This document shows positions 33,193 to 42,442 of a stretch of DNA of 64,000 nucleotides, in pieces (positions within the stretch are counted from its first letter, which is position 1; the number at the start of each line of letters is the position of its first letter). A program made the position numbers and the translations under genes. The stretch covers positions 372,001-436,000 of the forward strand of contig NZ_RKIE01000003.1 in assembly GCF_003751785.1 (NCBI RefSeq). The letters run 5' to 3'. The notes under the pieces were generated by a model. It ran no database searches. It was not told the DNA's origin and worked only from the letters and a program-made list of their open reading frames with translations. Origin of the DNA: Frigoribacterium sp. PhB160 (GTDB taxonomy: Bacteria; Actinomycetota; Actinomycetes; Actinomycetales; Microbacteriaceae).

Positions 33193-34260
33193 TCAGCCGA
33201 GTGTGATGGCGACGAGGCCACCGATGCCGACCACGTAGAGCACGAGCACGACGAACGAGTCCACGCCCATGCCCGCGATGCGTCGTCGCGGCCGGAAGAG
33301 CAGGCCGACGGCGTAGACGAGCGTGAGGAGCGCGGCGAGGGCGGTCAGGTAGACGTCGCTGGTGTTCGACTGTGGCAGGATCGCCTGCCCGGAGATGACC
33401 GTGGCGACCAAGAAGAGCACGGGCAGGAAGGCGTTGCCGCCGAAGATGTCGCTCATGGCCAGGTTGTCGTCGCCCTGCTTGACGGCCTGCAACCCGGTCG
33501 AGATCTCGGGCAGGCTCGTCGCCAGGGCCAGGACCGTCGCGCCGAACAGCACACCCGACAACCCGATCTGCGACGCGGCCGCATCGCCCGCGCGTTCCAG
33601 CACGACGCCGGCGACGAGCGTGGCCAGGGCCGACAGGCCGAAGACGACCGCGGCCTTCTTCGTGCTCATGGTCGTCGGCGACGGGTTCGAGCGCGTCCGG
33701 TGTCCGCTCGGTCGCGGCGTCGACGTGTCAGGTGCCGCTCCGGCCTCGTGCCACGGCAGGCCCTTGCCGGCACGCTGGACGAGGAACAGGCCCACGAGCC
33801 AGATGACGGCGATGAGGACGACGTCCGGCGTCAGGCGCGCCACTGTGAGCGAGGACGGCAGCTGGGTTCCGGCGATGACGACGGCGAGGACCGCCACCAC
33901 GACCAGTGCCTCAAGCAGCAGCCCTAGGGAGGCCGCGCGATAGGTGAGGGGTTGGACCCCCTTGCCGCGTTTCCCGAGGGCGTCGAGCACGACGAGGACG
34001 ACCGTCTGAAGGGCGATGCCGCCGAGGATGTTGCCCGCGGCCACCTCGAGCGAGCCCGAGACGGCGGCGCTGACCGTGATGGCGATCTCGGGCAGGTTGG
34101 TCGCCACCGCGAGGACGATGAGTCCGCCGAGCGCGCTGCCGAGGTGGAGTCGGGAGTCGAGGACGTCGGTCGTTTTCGACAGCTGGATGCCGGCGACCCA
34201 GATGACGGCGGCGCCGGCGACGAAGATGGCGGCCAACAGCCAGAGGGGAAGGGTGTCCAT
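33193..34260 (-). CDS. Calcium/cation antiporter (NCX family)
   Basis: The protein of 355 residues has two homologous halves with the alpha-repeat signatures GGLIVLAVATNLPEI and GATVLALATSLPEI, each with the acidic residue that binds the cation, and about ten membrane helices. The halves are joined by a polar loop (HEAGAAPDTSTPRPSGHRTR). It should exchange Ca2+ or another cation for H+ or Na+. The ATG at 34260 begins MDTLPLWLL. It is divergent from the CDF remnant. Confidence 0.88.
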   Translation of the reverse strand: MDTLPLWLLAAIFVAGAAVIWVAGIQLSKTTDVLDSRLHLGSALGGLIVLAVATNLPEIAITVSAAVSGSLEVAAGNILGGIALQTVVLVVLDALGKRGKGVQPLTYRAASLGLLLEALVVVAVLAVVIAGTQLPSSLTVARLTPDVVLIAVIWLVGLFLVQRAGKGLPWHEAGAAPDTSTPRPSGHRTRSNPSPTTMSTKKAAVVFGLSALATLVAGVVLERAGDAAASQIGLSGVLFGATVLALATSLPEISTGLQAVKQGDDNLAMSDIFGGNAFLPVLFLVATVISGQAILPQSNTSDVYLTALAALLTLVYAVGLLFRPRRRIAGMGVDSFVVLVLYVVGIGGLVAITLG

Positions 34261-34339
34261 GCGTGCTATGCAACTCCTCGGGGTGCGCCTCTTGACGCGG
34301 GGCGATCGTCGAGACGGATGCCGGCGGCCCCCCGGGCGG

Positions 34340-34796
34340 TCCAGGCGCCTTGCACTCGTCGCTGACGGGGTCCACGCCCGCCTGGACGGCCTCACGTCCC
34401 TGTCTGTCGTGCTGGGCGCCATCGGGGTCCTCGCCGGCTTCCCGCTCGCGGACCCCATCATCGGCCTGCTCATCGCAGCCTCGATCATGGTCCTGCTCTG
34501 GGGGACGGTGAAATCCATCGGCCGACGGCTGATGGACGGCATCTACCCCGACCTCCACAAGCGAGCCGAGCACGCCCTGGAACACGCCGAGGGGCGTGCG
34601 GGGCGTCCGTGATCTTCGTCTCCGGTGGATCGGGCACCGTCTCACCGGCTCCGCAACCATCAAGGTCGACGCCGAAGACCTCCTGACGGCGTCCGAGACC
34701 GCCGACCAAGCCGAGGCGCATCTGCGCGCTGCGCTCGGCAACCCCGACGCTTTCACCCTTACACCGGTACCACTGGTGCCGGCTCAGAGGGTCTGA
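34340..34796 (+). pseudogene. Cation diffusion facilitator transporter, truncated and frameshifted
   Basis: ALVADGVHARLDGLTSL, FPLADPIIGLLIAASIMV and the C-terminal metal-binding domain match the second half of a CDF transporter. The first half is missing, and near 34598 the frame changes: the sequence reads EHAEG in one phase, then VRGVRDLRLRWIGHRLTGSA in the next, consistent with one extra base. The product cannot be functional. Confidence 0.75.
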
Positions 34797-34813
34797 TCAG
34801 CCGTACGCGGCAC

Positions 34814-34832
34814 GATACCTCCGGGGGGTATC
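34814..34832. promoter_or_regulatory. CsoR-type copper operator
   Basis: GATACCTCCGGGGGGTATC has perfect 6-base arms (GATACC, GGTATC) around a G/C-rich centre, the form of CsoR-family sites in actinobacteria. It lies 32 bases before the DUF305 lipoprotein gene. No csoR gene is in the window. Confidence 0.6.
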
Positions 34833-34863
34833 TCTTTTCGATTCTGATCCTGAAAGAACGACC

Positions 34864-35445
34864 ATGAACCGCACCGCCACCATCTTCATCAGCGCAACTG
34901 CGACCATTGCTGCCCTCGCCCTCGCGGGGTGCGCCGAGGCGTCGTCGTCCGCAGGCGACACGTCGCCCGCGTCGTCGTCCCAGGCTGCTGCCTTCAACGA
35001 TCAAGACGTCGTGTTCACCCAGATGATGCTCCCGCACCACACCCAGGCCGTCGAGATGAGCGACATGCTCCTCGCGAAAGACGGTATCGACGGGGACGTG
35101 ACTGCCCTTGCCGAGACGATCAAGGCCGAGCAGGCCCCGGAGATCGATCAGCTCACGACATGGCTCAAGGCGCGGGGGCAGGACACTGAGGCGTCCATGG
35201 ATCACTCCATGGACGGCATGATGAGCGACTCCGACATGGACGCCCTCGAGGATGCTGACGGAACCGACGCGGCGCGGCTGTTCCTGGAACAGATGACGGC
35301 ACACCACGAGGGGGCTGTCGAGATGGCGCAGACCGAGATCGATGGTGGGCAGAACCCGGCCGCGGTCCAGCTGGCGACAGCGATCGTCGCCTCACAGACC
35401 GATCAGATCGCGACGATGAAAGACCTTCTCGCCTCAACCGACTAG
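34864..35445 (+). CDS. DUF305 lipoprotein
   Basis: The protein of 193 residues has a lipoprotein signal (lipobox LALAGC) and two DUF305 halves with the His pairs MMLPHHTQAVEM and MTAHHEGAVEMA, joined by a Met/Asp-rich loop (SMDHSMDGMMSDSDMD) suited to copper. The family is exported and often encoded near copper genes. The CsoR-type site upstream supports copper control. The protein may bind copper outside the membrane; this is inference. Confidence 0.88.
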   Translation: MNRTATIFISATATIAALALAGCAEASSSAGDTSPASSSQAAAFNDQDVVFTQMMLPHHTQAVEMSDMLLAKDGIDGDVTALAETIKAEQAPEIDQLTTWLKARGQDTEASMDHSMDGMMSDSDMDALEDADGTDAARLFLEQMTAHHEGAVEMAQTEIDGGQNPAAVQLATAIVASQTDQIATMKDLLASTD

Positions 35446-35534
35446 ATCCACCACGCCCGGTTGAGTGAGGCCACTACGTGCGTGCCCACTTGGCCCCACG
35501 GCCGAAGTCGAGCACCTGAAGGCTTGGCACAGCC

Positions 35535-35585
35535 TCAGGGCGTGGCTGCTCGGCCTCCGATGAGAGCAGTGTCGCGCCACACCCC
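35535..35585 (-). pseudogene. Tail of an ArsN-like acetyltransferase gene
   Basis: On the minus strand GVWRDTALI matches the end of the acetyltransferase at 24330-24845 (GVWRDTVLI), and the surrounding DNA is similar as well. The rest of the gene is absent, cut at the junction with a rhamnosidase fragment. Confidence 0.5.
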
Positions 35586-37267
35586 GGCGCCACGCCCTCC
35601 GGGAGGATCGTCGCCGACTTCGGCCGCAACATCGTGGGCTGGACCCGCTGCCGGACGACCGGTGTCCGCGGGGAGACCGTCACCCTCCGGCACGCGGAGG
35701 TCATCGAACGTGGAGAGCTGAGCACACGCCCGCTCCGCTCCGCCGAGGCGACCGACCGCTTCGTCCTGTCGGGCGAGGAGGACCTCGTCGAACCGACGTT
35801 CACCTTCCACGGGTTCCGCTACGTCGAGGTGACGGGGTGGCCCGGGGGGATCGACGAGCTGATCGGCGGAGGCCTGACCGCGCTGAGCGTCAGCTCTGAC
35901 CTGCGGCGGACCGGCACGTTCTCCTGCTCGGAACCGCTGCTGGACCGGCTGCACGAGAACGTCGTCGCGAGCACGGTCGGGAACTTCCTCGACCTCCCCA
36001 CGGACTGCCCTCAGCGGGACGAGCGGCTCGGATGGACGGGGGACATCGCCGTGTTCGCGCCGACGAGCACCTTCCTCTTCGACGCCTCCGACTTCCTCCG
36101 CGACTGGCTGCGCGACGTGACGCTGGAGCAGGAGCACCAGGGCGGAGTCGTCCCCTACGTCGTCCCGGATGTGCTCGAGTACGTCGGCGCCCCCGGCGAC
36201 CTCCTGCCGGTGGATTCCACGGCCGTCTGGAGCGACGCGATCGTCTGTGGGCCGTGGGCCGTGGGCCGTGGGCGGTGTGGACGGCCTCAGGCGATGCCGC
36301 GGTCCTGCGCGGGAATTTCCCGGCGATGCTGTCCCACCTGCGTCACGTCGAGGGGCTCCTCTCTCCTGGAGGCCTGTGGGATCGCGGCTTCCAGTTCGGA
36401 GACTGGCTCGACCCGGACGCCCCCCCGGATGACCCCGCCGCGGCGAAGGCCGATCGGACCCTCGTCGCGACGGCGTGCCTCCACCGGTCCGCCAAGCTGA
36501 CCGCCGAGACCGCGCGCATCCTCGGACGCTCGAGCGAGATGGCCGAGATCGAGCGACTCCGGGACGCCACGAGGGAGGCCTTCCGCACCGCCTTCGTGGA
36601 CGACGAGGCGCAGCGGCCCCGGAACCACTGCGAGACGGCCTACGCCCTCGCCCTCGCCTTCGATCTCCTCGACCCCGATGAGATCGGCTGGGCGGGATCG
36701 CGGCTCGCGGAGCTCGTGGAGGCGAACGGTCATCGCATCGCGACCGGCTTCGCCGGGACTCCCTGCATCCTCGAAGCCCCGAGTCGGAGCGGGCAGCTCG
36801 CGACAGCCGGCCGACTCCTCCTGCAGACCGAGTGCCCGTCGTGGCTGTACCCCGTCACGATGGGGGCGACGACGGTGTGGGAGCGCTGGGACTCGATGCT
36901 CCCCGACGGCAGCATCAACCCCGGCGAGATGACCTCGTTCAACCACTACGCGCTGGGAGCCGTAGCCGACTGGATGCACCGCGATCTCGCCGGCCTCGCA
37001 CCGGCGGAGCCCGGATACCGTCGTGTCACCATCGCCCCCCAACCGGTCACCGGCGTGGAGTGGGCGAAGGCAGAGCTCGACAGCCCTCACGGGCGCATCG
37101 CGGTCGGCTGGAGCCGAGAGGGAGATCGGCTCCTTCTCGACGTGGCTCTTCCTCCGGGAGTGACCGCCGACGTCTCGGTGGGCGATCTCGACGTCCACGT
37201 GGCGGCGGGCGTCCATCGCCTCAGCGCGAGCCTCGACCGCACGCTGCCGAGGACGCGAACCCTCTGA
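35586..37267 (+). pseudogene. Alpha-L-rhamnosidase (GH78), 5'-truncated and frameshifted
   Basis: The frame starts within the family (SGRIVADFGRNIVGW), reads EPTFTFHGFRYVEVTGWPGG, then DLPTDCPQRDERLGWTGD with the catalytic acidic residues, and breaks near 36247. It resumes in another phase as GDAAVLRGNFPAMLSHLRHV and continues to the true end of the enzyme. About half of the N-terminal domains are missing. The break coincides with a heptanucleotide repeat. Neighbours are an acetyltransferase tail and a Fic gene, so a deletion joined unrelated genes here. Confidence 0.85.
36247..36273 (+). repeat. Heptanucleotide tandem repeat (GTGGGCC)
   Basis: Three full copies of GTGGGCC and a fourth partial copy lie inside the rhamnosidase fragment. 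With one full copy the frame would join cleanly (VCGPWAVWTASGD), so the present state looks like an expansion by 14 bases. Confidence 0.8.
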
Positions 37268-37455
37268 CACGGCGGGCGCGAGCGGACGCGCCAGGAGCTG
37301 CCGCAGCACTTCGGGCTCGCGGCTTCCCGCCGCCTCGCGGCCGGGGTCCTCGGTCCTCGTCCGAGGCGTCGCCCAGATCGGAACGGACGTCACGGCGCTC
37401 ATCCGCGCCGCATGCGACCGCATCGACGAGCCCGCGCAATAGCACGAGCTTGAGA

Positions 37456-38646
37456 TCAGGCAGCGCGAAGGGCTGTGATCCGTTCCCGGATGCGGGTGTC
37501 GAGGTCGCCGAACTCGTCGAGGACGTCCATCGCGGCGTAGGCGCGGCCGCGGACTCGTTCGGTGACCGCCTGGACCACGCCGTGTTCCTCCAGCGACTGG
37601 ACGCCGCGGTAGACGCTGCGCTCGGGGAGGCCGGTCGCCTCGGCGAGCTGCTCCACGGTGAAGACCGGGAGGGCGAGGAGAGCGGGGAGGATCAGGTCGG
37701 CGGCGCTGCCTGCTCGGGGCGCGGCCTGCTCACGCCAGGCGTCTTCGTACCGGGCGAAGGTGCGGGCGGTGCCCCGCGCCTCCCGGGCTGCGGTCTCGAC
37801 GCAGAGGGCGAGGTCGGTGATGATCGGCACGACGTCTCCGGACCGATAGGCCGTGAGCAGGGCGAAGTAGTGCGGCGTGTCCGCCGCCAGGGCGCTGGCC
37901 ACCGGGAGCACGGTGTGTGGTGTCACCCCGCGACGGCGGAGGATCGCGCCGATGAGGGCACGGCCGATGCGGCCGTTGCCGTCGGTGAAGGGGTGGATGC
38001 TCTCGAACTGCGCGTGGGCGATCGCGGCCTGCGTGATCGGCTCGACGTCGTCGCGGTTCGCGAACGCGATGAGGTCGTCGAGGAGAGCCGGGACGTCCTC
38101 CGGAGGCGGGGGGACGTAGAGCGCGTTGCGGGGGGCGTACTGGGAGCCGCCGATCCAGTTCTGCACGTCTCGCACGGTGCCGGCGTAGCGACTCTCAGTG
38201 GGGTCGTCCCGCGTCAGTGCCTCGTGCGCGGCGAGGATCTCGTCGAGCGTGATCGCCTCGCTCGAGGCGGCGATGAGCCTCGTGATGGCGGCGCCGGCGG
38301 CGACCATCGACATGGCCGACTCGTTCTCCTTCAGGCCGCCGATCGCGCGGGCGAACGCGACGGGCGTCGCCTCGACGTGCTCGATGCGGCTCGAGGCGAC
38401 CGACTCCATGCGGATGAGGAACCCGGCGAGCGGGCTGAGCACGCCGCCTGCCACTCGCTCGAGGTCGCCGGCCTCCCACCGTGCTCGGGCCAGGTCACGG
38501 TCGGGCCCGGGCGGGGGAGTGAGCATGGCGATCGTGGGCGGCAGGGACACCTCGACCTCGGCGAGCATGCGGTCTTCTCGGGTACCTCGTCGGCCGGAGC
38601 TCGCCCACGGAACCGTCGTCGTGGTGTGGGCTGGCCAGATGGGCAT
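37456..38646 (-). CDS. Fic-domain protein (probable AMPylator, class II)
   Basis: The Fic core HPFTDGNGRIGR at 218-229 has the catalytic His218 and the ATP-binding glycines. An N-terminal inhibitory helix motif reads SSRIEH at 85-90, close to the usual [S/T]xxxE[G/N] with His instead of Gly or Asn. A C-terminal winged helix (TVEQLAEATGLPERSVYRGV) follows. Fic proteins of this type transfer AMP to proteins or remove it. The ATG at 38646 (MPIWPAHTT) is chosen over one at 38700 that would read through an AT-rich promoter-like stretch. It is divergent from the NERD gene. Confidence 0.85.
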   Translation of the reverse strand: MPIWPAHTTTTVPWASSGRRGTREDRMLAEVEVSLPPTIAMLTPPPGPDRDLARARWEAGDLERVAGGVLSPLAGFLIRMESVASSRIEHVEATPVAFARAIGGLKENESAMSMVAAGAAITRLIAASSEAITLDEILAAHEALTRDDPTESRYAGTVRDVQNWIGGSQYAPRNALYVPPPPEDVPALLDDLIAFANRDDVEPITQAAIAHAQFESIHPFTDGNGRIGRALIGAILRRRGVTPHTVLPVASALAADTPHYFALLTAYRSGDVVPIITDLALCVETAAREARGTARTFARYEDAWREQAAPRAGSAADLILPALLALPVFTVEQLAEATGLPERSVYRGVQSLEEHGVVQAVTERVRGRAYAAMDVLDEFGDLDTRIRERITALRAA

Positions 38647-38795
38647 CGGGCCTCCCTCAGTGTCATTGACTCGCCAGATAATGACACTTATGACGCGCAT
38701 GTGTCAATTGCGCTGACGTTGTTGCCACTTCCTGGCCGTCATCTCGCCTCGTTGTGGGGCTCGATGACGTTTCGCCCGTCTGGCTGGATGGAGGC

Positions 38796-39440
38796 ATGGG
38801 GAACGAGAACAACGCGCCCGGCACGTCCGCGCAGCGCGAGTACGACCGTCGGCGCGCCAAGGACGAGGCCGCGATCCGCGACAGATGGGGACGACTCGGC
38901 GGCATCGCCGTCGCTCTGTCGGACGAGCGGCAGAGCACCACGGCGTGGAAGTCGGGCGCGAAAGGCGAGCTCGTCGTCGGGCGGAAGCTCGACGGCATCG
39001 CCTCCCCGAGCATCGCCGTGCTGCACGACCGCCGCATCCCGGGCAGCCGGGCGAACATCGACCACCTCGTCGTCACCACGGCCGGGGTGTGGGTCGTCGA
39101 CGCGAAGCGCTACGTCGAGAAGCGGCCCGAGCTGCGCATCGAGGGTGGTCTGCTCCGGCCCCGTGTCGAGAAGCTGATCGTCGGCGGCGACAGGACGCGC
39201 CTCGTCGATGCGGTCCTGAACCAGGCTGGCCTCGTCACCGCTGTCGTCGGGCCGGTGCCGGTCAGAGCGGCTCTCTGCTTCGTGGACGCCGACTGGCCGA
39301 TGTTCGGCGGCTCGTTCACCACGAGGGGAGTCGAGGTGCTGTGGCCCGGAAAGCTCGTGAAGCGTCTGGCTTCGGAGGACGGCCCTGTCGACGTACCTGC
39401 CGTCGCGGCGGCGATCGCCGGCCACTTCCCGCCCGCCTGA
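38796..39440 (+). CDS. NERD-domain protein
   Basis: The protein of 214 residues has the nuclease-related domain: GAKGELVVGRKLD, RIPGSRANIDHLVVT, then VWVVDAKRY, which carries the D...xAK core. N- and C-terminal parts lack further domains. The family is linked to nucleic-acid processing and often lies in accessory regions, but no defined role is known. It is followed by a strong terminator. Confidence 0.8.
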   Translation: MGNENNAPGTSAQREYDRRRAKDEAAIRDRWGRLGGIAVALSDERQSTTAWKSGAKGELVVGRKLDGIASPSIAVLHDRRIPGSRANIDHLVVTTAGVWVVDAKRYVEKRPELRIEGGLLRPRVEKLIVGGDRTRLVDAVLNQAGLVTAVVGPVPVRAALCFVDADWPMFGGSFTTRGVEVLWPGKLVKRLASEDGPVDVPAVAAAIAGHFPPA

Positions 39441-39494
39441 GCCGACGCCGGACGCCCGACGCCCGACGCCCGCTAGCGACGACGGCGCCCACGA

Positions 39495-39532
39495 ACGACG
39501 AAGACCCCCGGTCTCCCGGGGGTCTTCGTCGT
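39495..39532. terminator. Convergent terminator between NERD and RNase J genes
   Basis: ACGACGAAGACCCCCGG and CCGGGGGTCTTCGTCGT form a long perfect stem around a few bases. It lies between convergent genes and has a T-rich edge on both strands. Confidence 0.85.
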
Positions 39533-39564
39533 GTCAGCGACCGCCGCAGCGGCCGCGGCCAGCG

Positions 39565-41259
39565 CTAGTCGGCGTCGACGACCACCGTCGTGATGACGGG
39601 GGTGCGGCGGTGGCGACGGAGGAACCAGCGGCTGAGGCCCTCCTCGATCGCCTGCTCGGCGGCCAGGCCGTCGAGGCGGCCGCGCGCGGCGGCCTGCTCG
39701 AGGGCGGTCGCCGCGACGTCCTCGGCCTGGGTCTGCCAGCCGGCGGCCTCGACGAAGCCGCGGGGGATGAACTCGACCGGGTCGACGAGCTTCTGCGTGT
39801 TCTCGTCGAAGATGCCGAGCACCGTGATGTGGCCCTCCTCGGCGAGCGAGAGGCGGTCCTTCAGGGCGTCCTCGGTCGCGACGCCGATCGTGGCGCCGTC
39901 GACGAACACGTAGGGCGCGGGGATGCGCCCGACGATCTGCGCGCGGCCGCGGTCGAGGTCGACGACGACGCCGTCCTCGGCGACGAGCACGCGGTCGGCG
40001 GGCACGCCGGTCGCGATCGCCAGGTCGGCGTTCGCGGTGAGGTGGCGCCACTCGCCGTGCACGGGCAGCACGTTCTTCGGCTTCACGATGTTGTAGCAGT
40101 AGGTCAGCTCGCCGGCGCTGGCGTGACCGGAGACGTGCACCTTCGCGTTGCCCTTGTGCACGACCGTCGCGCCCCAGCGGATCAGGCCGTTGATGACGCC
40201 GTAGATCGCGTTCTCGTTGCCGGGGATCAGCGAGCTCGCGAGCAGGATCGTGTCGCCCTCGCCCACCTTGATGATGTGCTCGCGGTTCGCCATGCGCGAC
40301 AGCGCCGCCATCGGCTCGCCCTGCGAACCGGTGCAGATCAGCACGATCTTGTTGTCGTTCATCTTGCTGAGCTGCTTGAGGTCGACGACCAGGCCCTTGG
40401 GGATGTTCAGGTAGCCGAGGTCGGACGCGATGCCCATGTTGCGCACCATCGAGCGACCGACGAAGGCGACCTTGCGGCCGTGCTTGTGGGCGGTGTCGAG
40501 CACCTGCTGGATGCGGTGCACGTGGCTCGCGAAGCTCGACACGACGATGCGCTTCGGCGCCTCGCGGAAGACGCGGTCGATCGCCGCGCCGAGGTCTTTC
40601 TCGGCCGTGGTGAAGCCGGGCACCTCGGCGTTGGTCGAGTCGGTGAGGAACAGGTCGACGCCCTCGTCGCCCAGGCGGGCGAAGTGGTTGAGGTCGGTGA
40701 TGCGCTTGTCCATCGGGAACTGGTCCATCTTGAAGTCGCCGGTGTGCAGCACCAGGCCCGCGGTGGTCCGCAGCGCGACGGCGAGGCCGTCGGGGATGGA
40801 GTGGTTCACGGCGACGAACTCGAGGTCGAACGGCCCCGCCTGGTGGTGGTCGCCCGCGGCGACCTCGTGCGTCACCGGCGTGATCTTGTGCTCCTGCAGC
40901 TTCGCCGTGATGAAGGCGAGCGTGAGCTTCGAGCCGACGAGGGGGATGTCGGGACGTTCCTTGAGGAGGTAGGGGACGCCTCCGATGTGGTCCTCGTGGC
41001 CGTGCGTCAGCACGATGGCCTCGACGTCGGCGAGACGGTCGCGCAGCGCGGTGAAGTCGGGCAGGATCACGTCGATGCCGGGCTGCGTCTCCTCCGGGAA
41101 GAGGACGCCGCAGTCGACGACGACGAGCTTGCCCTTGTGCTCGAAGAGCGTCATGTTGCGGCCGACGTCGCCGAGTCCGCCGAGCGGCGTGATGCGCATG
41201 GCGCCGCGCTTCAGGGGCTGCGGCTTCTTGAGGTCGAGGGCGTGCTTGATGATGGCCAT
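39565..41259 (-). CDS. rnj: Ribonuclease J
   Basis: The protein of 564 residues has a metallo-beta-lactamase domain with LTHGHEDHIGG at about 84-94, the beta-CASP domain in the middle (FASHVHRIQQVLDTA; ICTGSQGEPMAAL) and SGHASAGEL, followed by a C-terminal domain. It is the processing and 5'-3' exonuclease of mRNA and rRNA. In many actinobacteria it follows dapA; here a 245-base leader without a gene follows instead. The ATG at 41259 begins MAIIKHALD. Confidence 0.95.
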   Translation of the reverse strand: MAIIKHALDLKKPQPLKRGAMRITPLGGLGDVGRNMTLFEHKGKLVVVDCGVLFPEETQPGIDVILPDFTALRDRLADVEAIVLTHGHEDHIGGVPYLLKERPDIPLVGSKLTLAFITAKLQEHKITPVTHEVAAGDHHQAGPFDLEFVAVNHSIPDGLAVALRTTAGLVLHTGDFKMDQFPMDKRITDLNHFARLGDEGVDLFLTDSTNAEVPGFTTAEKDLGAAIDRVFREAPKRIVVSSFASHVHRIQQVLDTAHKHGRKVAFVGRSMVRNMGIASDLGYLNIPKGLVVDLKQLSKMNDNKIVLICTGSQGEPMAALSRMANREHIIKVGEGDTILLASSLIPGNENAIYGVINGLIRWGATVVHKGNAKVHVSGHASAGELTYCYNIVKPKNVLPVHGEWRHLTANADLAIATGVPADRVLVAEDGVVVDLDRGRAQIVGRIPAPYVFVDGATIGVATEDALKDRLSLAEEGHITVLGIFDENTQKLVDPVEFIPRGFVEAAGWQTQAEDVAATALEQAAARGRLDGLAAEQAIEEGLSRWFLRRHRRTPVITTVVVDAD

Positions 41260-41504
41260 GTGTGTCTTTCGTCAGGGTGTGCGGGACGTGCCGCTCGCGC
41301 TCGTCGTGAGCCCGGACCGGCGGGTGAGACCCGGCGCGTTCTGCCGGCTGTCTCGGATGTCGTGGAGCGCATGTCGTCCCGGTCGACCGGACTCGTGGTG
41401 GTCGAGTGACGGGGAAGAACTGTGCGTGGTCAGGGCGACGAGAGTCGTCTCGCGCGCCTCGCTCTGCTCAGAGCATGTCACGACGGCCGCCGAACCGCGA
41501 ACGC

Positions 41505-41568
41505 AGGAGGCGCGGAGCGGCCTGGGCAGGGAGGCGCGGGGGCCTGCCCAGGCCGTCCCGCGCCTCCT
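41505..41568. terminator. Nested hairpin of the GGAGGCGCGG type after the GntR gene
   Basis: AGGAGGCGCGG (41505-41515) pairs with CCGCGCCTCCT (41558-41568); inside, CGGCCTGGGCAGG pairs with CCTGCCCAGGCCG. It overlaps the end of the GntR gene and should end its transcript. The same stem sequence is used at 49869 and 63049. Confidence 0.7.
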
Positions 41569-42356
41569 CAGGCGGTCGCCTCGGTCGCCTCGGTCGGCCC
41601 GGCGTCGGTCGGCTCGGAGTCGGTCGGGTCGGCTGAGCCGACGGGCGCGGCGGGTGCCGGGCGGCGACGGCGACCGCGGGGCGCGGGGGCCTCGGCGGGG
41701 AGCAGGCCGGTCAGCAGGGGCATCGACTCGAGGCGGCCGCGCTCGACGTGGGCGGCGGTGAGCAGCTCGGCGACGTCGACCTGGCCGGCGACGATCGCGT
41801 CGACGATCTCGCGGTGCTCCACCCACATCGCCGTCGTGTCGCGCTGCGGCGTGAGGCGGAACAGCCAGCGCACGCGACCGCTCATCAGCTTCGTCACTCG
41901 CCGCAGGAGGGCGTGGTCGGCGAGGGCGATGATCTCCTCGTGCAGGTCGGAGTTGCGGGTCGACGGCGGGGCGGCGTCGGCGGACGTCGCATCCACGGGG
42001 TGCGCGGCCCCCTGCGCCGACCGCAGCGCCGCGAGCATCGGCTCGACGTCGGCCCCGGCGGCGGCCCGACGCGCGGCGAAGGCGGAGGCCATCGGCTCGA
42101 GCTGGCGGCGCAGGTCGAAGACCTCGGCAGCGTCGGTGACCGTCAGCACGTGGACGACCGCCCCGCGCCTCGGCTGGGTCGTGATGAACCCCTCCGACTC
42201 GAGGATCGGCAGGGCCTCGCGCACGGGGATGCGCGACACCTGCAGGCGCTCGGCGATCTCGCGCTCGTTGAGCTTCGACCCCATCGCCAGCTCGCCCGTG
42301 ATGATCTGCTCACGCAGGGCGTGGGCGATGCGGGCGGGGGTCGGCTCGGGGCTCAT
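41568..42356 (-). CDS. GntR-family (FCD) transcription regulator
   Basis: An N-terminal winged helix (LREQIITGELAMGSKLNERE, IAERLQVSRIPVREAL) is followed by an FCD-type all-helical sensor with conserved metal/ligand residues (VFDLRRQLEPMASAFAARRA; DLHEEIIALADHALL). A 30-residue Pro/Thr/Glu-rich tail ends the protein. It is divergent from the ABC operon and two candidate sites lie between them. It likely represses that operon until its substrate appears. Confidence 0.9.
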   Translation of the reverse strand: MSPEPTPARIAHALREQIITGELAMGSKLNEREIAERLQVSRIPVREALPILESEGFITTQPRRGAVVHVLTVTDAAEVFDLRRQLEPMASAFAARRAAAGADVEPMLAALRSAQGAAHPVDATSADAAPPSTRNSDLHEEIIALADHALLRRVTKLMSGRVRWLFRLTPQRDTTAMWVEHREIVDAIVAGQVDVAELLTAAHVERGRLESMPLLTGLLPAEAPAPRGRRRRPAPAAPVGSADPTDSEPTDAGPTEATEATA

Positions 42357-42390
42357 GGGGACCATCCTGACAGGTCGTCCGATGTCGCCG

Positions 42391-42402
42391 TTGGAATGCC
42401 AA
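42391..42402. promoter_or_regulatory. GntR operator candidate 1
   Basis: TTGGAATGCCAA is a perfect 4+4 inverted repeat, the TTGG-N4-CCAA form common for FCD regulators, 35 bases before the gntR start. Confidence 0.55.
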
Positions 42403-42442
42403 GCGACCACCCTGCGGTCTGAAGCGGCCCCAAAGTGCCCGT

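Noticed and set aside
37268-37455. Short open frames between the rhamnosidase remnant and the Fic gene
   Set aside because: Every frame is short and without similarity; probably leftover sequence.
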